Source: Alentia gelatinosa
Taxonomy: Eukaryota; Annelida; Polychaeta; Phyllodocida; Polynoidae
Assembly (NCBI GenBank): GCA_950022655.1
Contig: OX465587.1
Span: forward strand, 29,701,716 to 29,765,715
Direction: 5' to 3'
DNA length: 64,000 nt
Shown piece by piece: positions 54,364 to 63,512 of the stretch. A program made the translations under genes and the position numbers. Under the pieces are notes generated by a model, which saw only the letters and a program-made list of their open reading frames with translations, did not search any database and was not told the origin of the DNA. Each line of letters starts with the position of its first letter. Positions within the stretch are counted from its first letter, which is position 1.

Positions 54364-54455
54364 TGCTGCATTTATTTATGCAGCACCATAAGAAAACCGC
54401 TGCTGCATAAATGCAGCACCATGGGAGAACCGCTGCTGCATAAATGCAGCATTTC
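54360..54455 (+). promoter_or_regulatory. piggyBac subterminal palindromic repeats (3 units)
   Basis: CCGCTGCTGC starts at 54360, 54397 and 54430 (spacing 37 and 33). Each begins a palindrome of the form GCTGCTGCATAAATGCAGCA, with the first stretched to GCATTTATTTATGC. Subterminal repeats in piggyBac elements commonly serve as transposase contacts. That role here is inferred. Confidence 0.75.
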
Positions 54456-54599
54456 GATATAACAACATGGGAGTAATTATATCTCAGCAAATAATGAATG
54501 GATTTTAAAAAGATTTTCACATATTAAAGAAAACAATATTATTTATCGTAATTAATAGAATCTGTAAAGAATGGTCGCCATGGTGATGTTTATACACTA

Positions 54600-54607
54600 C
54601 TATAAAT
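54600..54607 (+). promoter_or_regulatory. TATA box of the transposase gene
   Basis: CTATAAATAG lies 46-54 bases upstream of the ATG at 54654. The spacing suits a short 5' leader, with initiation probably near GGCAGTCGAG at about 54629. Confidence 0.7.
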
Positions 54608-55207
54608 AGCGGTGAGTTCAAAAAGCGCGGCAGTCGAGTCAATCGCCACCAAGATGTCTCACTCAGGCTCGGATTGGGAGGACATAGACGATATTCCGCT
54701 AAATCAAATTCACCTTCTGGATGGTTTAGGCAAGGAATTTGATGAAGATATCGAAATTGGCGAACAGATTGATGAATTAAGTGATAACTTATCGTCAGAT
54801 CAAGAAGATGACTTGGTTATCGCCGACCTGACCACTACAACCACAGAGGCTGGGCGGCGATGGGTGCATACCAAGAAGGGGATAGAGAAGACCCATATCG
54901 TCGAAAAAAACACAGAAACTCCCGGGATTACAGAGGAAATCGATCTGGAGAAAACCAAAACGATTTTAGACTTTATCAGACTGTTCTTATCAATGGCTTT
55001 TATCGAAAAGCTGGTGAAATACACCAATGATTACGCCCGCAAGTCAGGAGCAGCCGATAAAACGTCCAAGAAATCAGTTCCGTGGCGTCAGGTGACACCC
55101 AGCGAGATCCTGCGTTTCATCGCCGTCACTTTCCTTATGGGAATTATGCGCAAACCAGCTCTCTATCATTACTGGACATCTATATCAGAGTACTGTACCC
55201 CTGGAGT

Positions 55208-55221
55208 AAAAGCAATGATGG
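55208..55221. repeat. LINE target-site duplication, left copy
   Basis: AAAAGCAATGATGG, identical to 57173-57186. It encodes the KAMM part of the transposase in both copies. Confidence 0.95.
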
Positions 55222-56660
55222 AATGATCAGGAGTATGACATGAATTTTAAAGGCAAACTAGAGAAGTGCCAGGTGATAACTAAATTGTGGTCAAGCAGGA
55301 GTCTGTCCCTCAAGGGTAGGGTGACGGTGGTAAACAGCCTATTAGTTCCTCAACTCCTATATTGTTCATCTGTATTATACACCCCGGAGAGAGTTTTCAC
55401 AGACTTTCGAAAAATAGTAGCTAATTTTATCTGGAGAAGTAATTCCAGTAAAGTGTCATATAAGGTGCTTAGACAACCATTGGGCTTGGGGGGGCTGAAG
55501 TTACTGGACATTAAAATCATGAATCAGGTGTCCAGAATAAAATGGGTGTCACAACTATGTAAGGAAGATTTCTTCCCATGGACTTTATTCTTTAGGGCTT
55601 TCTCAGACATTAAAACTTCCCTATGGGAATTTTTCTTGGAGAAAGTGGACTTTAGGAGCCCCCCCAAAATACCAAGGTTCTATAGACAGATTATTGAGCA
55701 ATGGAAGGTTTTGTATAATAAAGCTCCTACAAGTGAGAGGGAGAGACAGAATGACCCTATCTTAAACAACATGTTTATTCGATTAGATTGGGAAGTAGAG
55801 GTTCTACTAATCCGAAGCTGGAAAGAAGCAGGAATAGTGCAAGTTCATGATCTCATACGGGACAAACATTTTATGTCAAAGGAGGAAATAGAAGAGGTAT
55901 ACAAAGTCAGGTGTGATAGCTCAATATGGGTTAAACTGTATAATAGTATCCCCTGGCTGATTGACATGTCTTTCGAAAACTTCAAATCAGAGTCTATGAG
56001 TATCATGATTGGGGACAAGGATGGAGGTTCCTTCAATGCTGTATCTGTTAATAACAAAAAGATATATAATTTTCTGTTAGCGAAAGAGAAAACGGTTTCG
56101 CCTGGTATGAAATTCTGGAAGGAAGAAACTAAACATAGGGTTTTATCAGATAGGGATTGGAGTGATATATACAAAAACGCCTGTCAATCCACTAGGGACA
56201 CTAAGCTACATTCTTTTTTTTCAGGATTATTCACAACGTAATTCCTACCAATGTATTCTTATCCAAAATTAAAGTATTACCGTCACCTAAATGTTCTTAC
56301 TGCGATGACACTGATTCCATCATCCACTTCTTTGTTCAATGCCCTAAAGTAAGGGTGTTTTGGGATCAGATTAGGAATTGGCTAAGAGTGTGTGCAGGCT
56401 TCAATTTAAGCCTTAATCTGGTAGATCTAGTTTTGGGTACCAAGGACAAAGGCAACCATGCTGAGATGACTCATTACATTTCCCTGCATGCCAAGTTTTA
56501 TATCTATCGACAGAGACTTTTTTATGATTGCATTTTGTCGGTATACGATTGGAGCAGAGAACTCAGGAACGGTTTAGGACTAGAAAAATTTGCTTGTAGT
56601 TTACTGGGTAAAGAGAAACACATGGTGAAATGGAACAACTTGGTGGAGGCAATGATGTAA
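55222..56660 (+). pseudogene. LINE ORF2 C-terminal fragment, frameshifted
   Basis: Two overlapping frames, 55222-56241 and about 56222-56660, join into one C-terminal polyprotein fragment of roughly 480 residues if the T run is off by one. The N-terminal endonuclease and the catalytic FADD-type reverse transcriptase motif are absent because of 5' truncation. The second frame ends in KHMVKWNNLVEAMM before TAA. The fragment cannot be active on its own. Confidence 0.8.
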
Positions 56661-57172
56661 TACATGAGGCTATACAATAAGAAGTCCTTTTGTTGAGCTG
56701 CAGTCCTGCTCCTATTTTGAAAATTCAAGGGAAGATAAACAACGGTGATTTTAATGATATGGGTTGGACAAGGAAGGATACATCTGTATATTCCTCGGTT
56801 TTACCCCCACGCAACCACACTTTTGAATGTAAGTCAACATGATGTCTACTGTTGTAATGTATTGTAACTGTCCACGTAGGAATCGTCCAAGTTTATGGTC
56901 TTGTCTCTGTTTGGTGATGTTACGTCCTGTGAGGACTCCTCCAAACTGGTTAAATTTTTATATCATAACAACTGAAACTTTATAGGCCTATGTAGGTCGT
57001 ACACATAGACTATTAAGAATGGACCCTATGAAAAAGGAGGAGGGTGCACCTCTTTTCTTCTTATAATACCTATACCAGAAGGGACTTATTAGTCCCCCCA
57101 AAAAGTCCAAGCAGCTGTCAATGACAACAAGATAACTATTCAAGTTCTCAAAGACGTTACTTTTCGAAACAC
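55222..57172 (+). mobile_element. 5'-truncated LINE (L1/Tx1-like), 1.95 kb
   Basis: Inserted in sense orientation in the transposase exon between perfect 14-bp duplications. It encodes only the C-terminal part of the LINE polyprotein. The frame is open from the truncation point; the ATG at 55240 is internal. RSLSLKGRVTVVNSLLVPQL at about residues 20-40 is the conserved segment just after the reverse transcriptase core. One frameshift in a T run near 56212-56221 moves the reading into a second frame (to 56660), which holds a CX2CX7HX4C zinc knuckle (CSYC...H...C) of the zf-RVT type. The remaining 0.5 kb is 3' UTR. No poly(A) tail is visible before the right duplication. Clade assignment is by motif only. 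Confidence 0.85.
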
Positions 57173-57186
57173 AAAAGCAATGATGG
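57173..57186. repeat. LINE target-site duplication, right copy
   Basis: AAAAGCAATGATGG, after which the transposase frame resumes as ARSRFLAIL. Confidence 0.95.
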
Positions 57187-57214
57187 CAAGATCACGATTC
57201 CTAGCCATTTTAAG

Positions 57215-57425
57215 GTAAATTTAATCATTTTCTAACCTCTTCAATACGTACGCCTAACCCTGAAGTGTACCTGTCAGAGTGTCCCTGACCTTGGACACCC
57301 GCCCCTAGAATGAACCCGCCACAAATCATTACGAAATCTTCTTTAGATTGCAAATTAAAATGTGTTTAGCATGTTTTCATATATTTAGGCTGTAAAATTA
57401 ATTGGAAAACCTTTGTTTCCCACAG
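57215..57425 (+). other. Transposase intron, 211 bp
   Basis: Donor TTAAG|GTAAAT, acceptor TTTGTTTCCCACAG|ATAC, phase 2. Without splicing the frame stops a few codons after 57214. Splicing restores the frame into RYIHFADD. Confidence 0.88.
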
Positions 57426-58675
57426 ATACATCCATTTTGCTGACGATTCTAACCCTAAAGAAACTGCTGAGCCGTCGACGGACACCACGGCCGCCACTGC
57501 TGCAGCGCCCGCCGCGATTGCCAGAACAGTGAGACGTGATCCAAATAAGATGATAGAATGGCTTTTCGATCATGTAAATTGTCTCTTTAGGAAAGTATAT
57601 ACCCCCCGAACTGAATTATCAATCGATGAAACCATGATCAAACACAAAGGACGGACACGCCATAGGCAGTACATGCCGAACAAACCGACTAAATGGGGGC
57701 TTAAATGCTGGGTATTAGCTGAATCTGTGCCTGGATATGTAATGCATGTATTGCCATTTTTTGGGCGTTCGGATCAATCTAAAAAAACCACCACCGAATC
57801 AGTCATTATGTCATTGTTGAAGGGAGCAAACGTCTTAAACCGAGGATTTCATATTTATATGGACAACTATTACACTGGTGTGCCTGTATTTGAGAGGTTG
57901 GCCGCAATGAAGACATATGCTTGCGGAACCTTACGTATTAATTGCCGAGAATTACCCCCCGGATTAATGAAAAAAAAACATCCTGCATTAAAAAAAAAGG
58001 GGGATTCTATTTTCTCCCGTTGTGGTCCTATGCTTTTAACCTTGTGGTTGGACAGAAAAATAATTCGAGTTTTGTCTACGATTCATGGATCCCTGATGTC
58101 GACTGCAAGGCGAACAATCAGAAACAAAGATGGCCGATTTGAGAAGACCGAAGTACCTTGTCCTGTTGTCATTAAAGATTATTGTTCATATATGGGCGGG
58201 GTAGATCTTGCTGATCAGATGATTCAGTATTATGGATATGGGAGAAAAAGCCAGAAGTGGCCTAAAAAACTATTCTTTTTCATTTTGGAGGCGATCAAAT
58301 CAAACGCCCATGTGATCTATAATACTACGATTGATAAGAAAATAACCCTTTTCGAATTCACTCTTGGACTGGTTCAACAAATAAATAAATCTACTGATGT
58401 TTCGATTGCTCCCTCTCCTACGGTAAATAGACTCAAATCTAGATGTTTTATTCAGCTAACGAAAAGACGTGCATATTGCAAAGTATGTAGGGAGAAATGT
58501 AAAAAAAATGATAATGAACGTCGACCAACACAAACTAAATACGAATGTATTAATTGTAAAGTCGCCCTATGTGTAGATCCTTGCTTCAGGCTTTACCATA
58601 CGAAAGTCAACTATGTAGAATAATCTGTTTTAACATTGTGTACAGGTGCGCGTTACACATCGCGTTTATCACCCT

Positions 58676-58705
58676 GAAATAAATACATATACATAATAAA
58701 TGATT
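58676..58705 (+). promoter_or_regulatory. Polyadenylation signal region of the transposase
   Basis: AATAAA at about 58679, with a second AATAAA at about 58696, 55-75 bases after the stop codon. Confidence 0.75.
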
Positions 58706-60785
58706 ATCTCATGTAGAAATTCACTTACCTTAATATGTTGTCTTGTCTCTTTTTTTATTTGAAGAAGATCTATCCAGGCGTTGTGGAGATATTAATTATT
58801 TTGGAAGCGATGTCGATGTCGAACCACTGGCACTCTCTCTCCCTTGTTTTAGTGTCATTGTTCACATTTTCACAGATCCACTTCGTAAATTCGATCTAGT
58901 CCGGCAATATAGATCCCGTGAATAATGAATTGCACAGTTAGATAGTCTGATGTCTGGGCTTTCTTCCCGTAGTGTTCCCGTTATCAATTTCGTAGTCATA
59001 ATATTATTAACTAATGATTTTCTGCTGGGCCTCTCTGGGGTGCGAAGAAAAATATAACTGTCACTGTCAGTGGGACGCCGTAGTGAGTACGTTCAGTCTA
59101 AATCCCAATTCTAATAATTACTGGCCGATAAAACATAACAAAATATATACGGGAAGATTCCTACAAGTCCATAGATCATCTATATCTAGGTTTAGTCTCA
59201 TTTAAATCATCGTATTAATGCTACGGAGCCATTTACGTAATGACCTATTTCGGCGATCGTTCCCTAGATTAACTTTAGACGTGAAGCCATTCATATAAAC
59301 AAGTGACAGTCTCTGTACATTGACACGGGCCGGCTCGACGTAGTTTCCCATTTTCTCCATAATATATAGAATGTCCATAGAAATCAATGGTATAGCCGGG
59401 TTCCTTTTCTTATACTCATGTCACCAGCCTATATGATTGAGATCAATTTAAATATTAACAACAGATCAGAACAGGTCCACTGCCCCTACGTAGATTCTCC
59501 CAGAACTTTGTCAAGTGTCAAGCTGGGACTCGAAGAGATGGGACGCCGTAGTAGATATGTTCAGTCTAAATCTCAATTTTAACCATTTCTGGCCAATAAA
59601 AGTTAAAAAAGTATACACGGGAAGATTCCTACAAGTCCAAAGATCATTCATATCTTGGTTTAATTTCATTTAAATCGTCATATTAATGCTACGGAGCCAT
59701 TTGCGTAATGACCTATTTCGGCGATCGTTCCCTAGATTCACATTAGACTTGAGTCAATGACAGTGACAATGACAGCTCGCTCGGCCGGCCCCCGATAGGC
59801 GTGAAGCAAATGTAATATTTCTGCTATAAAGATCATTCCCCCGTATAAACCACTGCCACAGACAGATTCCTCAGGGTTTTCTGATATTAATTCAATCCAG
59901 CATCGTTGATGTCATTGGGTAGAATAGTTCATAATAGACCAAACCAGCACACTGTCGTCGTTGAAGTTGCCTCGGACGCCCATTCATATAACATGGCGCA
60001 CACTGTCACAACTTGTTCTGTAACATCCGATGAATTTTGCCGTCATCTAACGTAAATCCCATATGTAACGAATGGCACCATGAGAAAGCCTCATGTCTGT
60101 TCTATTTTCTGGTAGTAATGGCGATGTTGAATATATTTGATTAATATTAATAATCAGTGTTCTGCTGCTACAAGTCACACACTCTCCGCACCGCGCGGGT
60201 TAGCATAGAGATGATGCGAAGCCTTACGCCTACTATAAGACAGTGCGCGGTAGGCGCCACCTATGAGGTTAACCACATTTTCGTCATTTCTCCATAATAT
60301 ATTGATTTTACACAAAAAACAACTCCAGAAACGTGTTCTCCATATGTTTTTATTATTATTTATGTAAAAAAAACATAATGTCATCACGATAAAAAAAAAG
60401 ATCCAGATCTCCATAGGCGCAGTGCTATATTGGGCCTAGCCACAGGCCTGTGACAATGTAGCAAATTGACAAAGTATCAAATTATTTCCTGTACTTGGAA
60501 ATATGATTAAAATTATTTTATATCAATTTTATTTATAATTAATGGTATGTAAATATAGCCTGACATCTACTCTATTTTCCTATAGTATTGTTATAAATTA
60601 ATGATTAAGCTAAATGATTTTTATTTGCAAATTACTGACACACCCCTTTGCGTTTGGCGCCATTTTGCTACACTTAAGAAAAATGCCGGTTATTAACGTC
60701 TGTTTATATGTGCGACGTGCGGTAGTAGTGAGGAAGTTCTCCACGGTTGGGCGCGGTGGTTAACGGAATGCGCGCCACGCTAGGT
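58706..60785. other. piggyBac 3' non-coding region, 2.1 kb
   Basis: Longer than usual for piggyBac and without a credible frame. It contains a direct repeat (59072-59273 and 59540-59741, about 200 bp each, moderately diverged; both carry GCTACGGAGCCATTT and TTCGGCGATCGTTCCCTAGA). Near the right end GCGCGGTGGTTAACGG (about 60749-60764) echoes the terminal GTGCGGTCGTTAAAGG. The unusual length suggests a further, unrecognised insertion. Confidence 0.6.
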
Positions 60786-60800
60786 GCGGTCGTTAAAGGG
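60786..60800 (-). repeat. piggyBac right terminal inverted repeat
   Basis: GCGGTCGTTAAAGGG, followed by the TTAA duplication at 60801-60804. Confidence 0.95.
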
Positions 60801-60803
60801 TTA

Positions 60804-61050
60804 AGGCCCTGCGTCCACCTACTGCGACACTAAATCAAAGTCACTTCGGAAGGTCACCTAATATCGGGGCGGTTGACCACTTTTCTGTTATTAGGCACCA
60901 AAAAAACCCTTACGATGCGTGGTGAAGTGACATGTCTAGACATATGTCTACGATTTTGCACCTTCCCAATATGTCTCCGATAATTGCTTTTTGTCTCGGT
61001 GCCATATCAGCAGGTCTAAACTTCTATCGTAGTAGGGAGACGCCAGGCCT
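60804..61050. mobile_element. MITE family B, copy B6
   Basis: AGGCCCTGCGTCCACCTACT to TAGGGAGACGCCAGGCCT, then TA. Its first base overlaps the right TTAA of the piggyBac element. Confidence 0.9.
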
Positions 61051-61071
61051 TAACCTGATATGGCCCTCCTA

Positions 61072-61431
61072 AAGCCCAATGCACATTTACCGATCACGGA
61101 ACATTGATGTACCTTTGTTGATGTGGCATCCTAACGGAGGTGGTCCTAGTCGGTAGATGTTGGGCAGCTAGGAAAGGGTCAGCCAATGATTAGTGAACTC
61201 TTCCCTTTGAGATTGTTTTTTGTCACTGACGAGTTGTTGGTCGATGTTCCTAAATTGCTCACCAAAAGTTTATCAACATGTCGAAAAATCCAGTCGGTGA
61301 CAACGGAACATTGGAAATACGCCTGTTTGGTGGCCGACACAGTTTATGTAATTTGCCTGTGTTCACCGACAACTATACAATTTGGGAACTATAATCGTTC
61401 AACCTTGAATCAGTAGATATGCATTGGACTT
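61072..61431. mobile_element. MITE family A, copy A9 (diverged, complete)
   Basis: AAGCCCAATGCACATTTACC to AGTAGATATGCATTGGACTT, TA on both sides. It contains the GACGAGTTGTTGGTCGATGT segment shared with A6. The frame at 61186-61416 is not conserved. Confidence 0.85.
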
Positions 61432-62345
61432 TACTCCATTTTTCGGAGTACTATCAAAGAACAAAATTTCTTATGATTTTTTATATGGCACGAGTTGTGT
61501 TCGTGGAATGATTTCACTCTTTCTTCGTGATATATGTAGCAGAAGACAACGAACGCCATGTAAAGAAGCATATGAAATTGAGTGATGTTTAGATTATATC
61601 CCAACATGTCACATTTGTTAAACTTCAAATGTCACCCGTGGCATATATACAAATTTCATGGCATAACCGTGCCATAGAATCACACCAACATAAGTCTATG
61701 GAGACAGTAAGATACATTTCTTGACTGTAACAATGTTTTATCTCGCCTTGGTAACCTGTGAAAGTCTGATCATTTTTCAGACTTGAGTCTCTGTCACGTG
61801 ATCAAATAAAGGTTAATTGCGCGTTCATTTTTGTACAGAAGCCAATCACCGTGTCGTAATTTTAATGAGATTGTCCTTAGAAGATGATGAAAGAAGCATT
61901 GGAAGTTGAGGAACCTGATATGGTCAATTGAATTTGAGACAGCGGTATGGCGTTCTTCACAAACTCACGCAGCGATCACGTGATACGAGGTCTTAATGCA
62001 GGCCAGAAACACAAAACATCGCTGGCGAATTTCTTTTATTTTAAATTTAAAAAAAAAATTGTCTTTTAATTTGAGAATACCGTATGACACCAACGAAAAA
62101 ACAGCCGTAATTACTTTTCCATGAAAAGGAAATTTATTGATTCAGTACGGACCATCCCAAGTAAATAAGTATAAATCTTGTGAAAATGTTTACCTGGATT
62201 TCACTCTAGATGACTAAAAACGTGACGACTGTATATCGTATAACCAAGAGTTGTCAGGTGGTGCTCGGTTGCTCAATATTAGTCGTAAAAGTTGTCAACT
62301 CCAGAGTATCTTCAAGCTTTTTACACTAGACAGCTCTGTTAAGGA
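61432..62345. other. Unassigned DNA with a decayed hairpin-plus-TIR element
   Basis: 61490-61610 (TGAAATTGAGTGATGTTTAG, ATATCCCAACATGTCACATT) and 61640-61710 match the ATTTTATCCTACCC-type elements in eroded form. Nothing else is recognised. Confidence 0.5.
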
Positions 62346-62349
62346 ATAA

Positions 62350-62655
62350 GGCGCGTTTCCATTGACCGATTTGCTGTCACCCATCTACAGTCAGGAACCA
62401 TCGACGGACGTTTGGCACTGCTGACCTAAAATCCGTCAATGGAAATGACCCAGCTCGTGAAATGACCCACTTCTTTTTCTATTTAGATTATGCAATGTGG
62501 CACCACCCACCACTGAGTGGAAGCTTGGTCACTGAGTGAAATCTACTACCCTTACTAATTTTTCGACACTGCAGCACTGTCAGTGGCACCACCAACAGAG
62601 GTTCTGGGTAACTCAAAAAGTCTATGCCCTTTTCGTCGGTCAATGGAAACGGGCC
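62350..62655. mobile_element. MITE family I, copy I4
   Basis: AAGGCGCGTTTCCATTGACC to GGTCAATGGAAACGGGCC, about 300 bp, with an internal CCGTCAATGGAAATGAC. Similar to I1. Confidence 0.8.
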
Positions 62656-62699
62656 AAGAGGTGTCTAGATGACTAATTCAAGCCAGATTTAGAATTATT

Positions 62700-62945
62700 G
62701 CTGGCATCAGCGCATGTCTTATATATAATGATATCACGAAGTGCAGCTGAGTGATATCTGTAGTGGAAGACAATGAATGCCATATAAACAATCATATGAA
62801 ATTGAGTGATGTTTAAATTTTATCCTACCCTGTCACATGTTTTGAACTACATATGCTACCCGTGGCATATAAATATCTTATGGCATATCCGTGGCATACA
62901 GGCCCACCATGTTGAGTCTACGGAGATTTATATGACGGGTAGGAG
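62700..62945. mobile_element. Hairpin-plus-TIR element (ATTTTATCCTACCC type), copy T, half hairpin
   Basis: One hairpin arm (GATATCACGAAGTGCAGCTG, then CATATGAAATTGAGTGATGT) precedes AATTTTATCCTACCC, and the block ends GGGTAGGAGAATA. It is oriented opposite to the 16764-17046 copy and shares CCGTGGCATACAGGCCCACC with it. Confidence 0.8.
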
Positions 62946-62951
62946 AATACA

Positions 62952-63376
62952 GGGAAACTATGTTCCGGTGAGCAAAAGTTCAAAGTTACGAGGTAAGGCT
63001 TGGAAAAATTACTGCCCAAGGCGTCAGCCACGGGCAGTAATTTTTCCGAGTCTTACCAAGTAACTTTGACTTTCGCTTACCGGTACTTGGTTTCCGTATT
63101 CCTATATACCCTCAAATGTAGATAAAAATGCTTAATTCTTTACCTGAAACACTTCCGAAGCAAATGACCACCCTTATCAAGTAACCACAACAGCTATTGT
63201 TTCGTCCCGCTGCTGTATTGTATCACGTGATCAGAGCGGGACGAAAACGTCAGAGCGGGACGAAAACATGAGAACGGGACGAAAACGTCAACCTCGACAC
63301 ATAACTTATTTTTAATACACCCCCCAGCAGCGGTATGTAACTCTAGTTAGTTCAATAATGGGTATATAGGAATATG
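62952..63376 (+). mobile_element. Family R element R2: hairpin plus TIR module (complete)
   Basis: Hairpin 62957-63092: arms ACTATGTTCCGGTGAGCAAA / TTTCGCTTACCGGTACTTGG with stem AGTTACGAGGTAAGGC / TCTTACCAAGTAACT and apex CCAAGGCGTCAGCCACGGGC. The module runs from TATTCCTATATACC (about 63099) to GGGTATATAGGAATA (63360-63374) and holds repeated GAGCGGGACGAAAACGTC words. No credible coding frame. Confidence 0.9.
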
Positions 63377-63379
63377 ATT

Positions 63380-63512
63380 TACTTACACGATCTGCAGTCG
63401 TCAACCGTTTGGTATTTACACTGGACAATCTCTGGCCTTTTACGACTCAAAGTCGTCAGGTGGTGCTAAATTCAAGAATTGCCACCTATAATCGTAATAG
63501 AATCGTCATGGA
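63380..63512 (-). repeat. Dispersed relative of the 64-bp satellite
   Basis: The complement of TGGTGCTAAATTCAAGAATT and CACCTATAATCGT matches the 64-bp monomer at 19.4-19.8 kb, here as a single unit in a different context. Confidence 0.75.

Larger units (their letters stand above)
54654..58623 (+). pseudogene. piggyBac transposase, disrupted by a LINE insertion
   Basis: DDD-type piggyBac transposase (DDE_Tnp_1_7 family), which excises and reinserts at TTAA. Start: ATG at 54654 in good context (ACCAAGATGT), followed by an acidic N-terminus (MSHSGSDWEDIDDI). Segments: 54654-55221, then 57187-57214, a GT-AG intron 57215-57425, and 57426-58623. Leaving out the LINE, one copy of its target duplication and the intron, the frame totals 597 codons plus stop, the usual family length. 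Catalytic aspartates are visible in SIDET (about residue 266), YMDNYY (about 345) and GGVDLADQM (about 459). The C-terminus is a cysteine-rich zinc-binding domain (CKVC, CINC, CVDPC). Apart from the LINE I see no stop or frameshift. Confidence 0.93.
54345..60804 (+). mobile_element. piggyBac-family DNA transposon, complete, 6.5 kb
   Basis: TTAA at 54345-54348 and 60801-60804. Terminal inverted repeats CCCTTTCACGACCGC (54349-54363) and GCGGTCGTTAAAGGG (60786-60800) differ at one position. Left subterminal palindromic repeats, a TATA box, a spliced transposase gene, a polyadenylation signal and 2.1 kb of 3' non-coding DNA lie between. The left neighbour is MITE C6 and the right neighbour is MITE B6. 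The transposase is interrupted by a LINE, so this copy cannot be autonomous as it stands. Confidence 0.96.
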
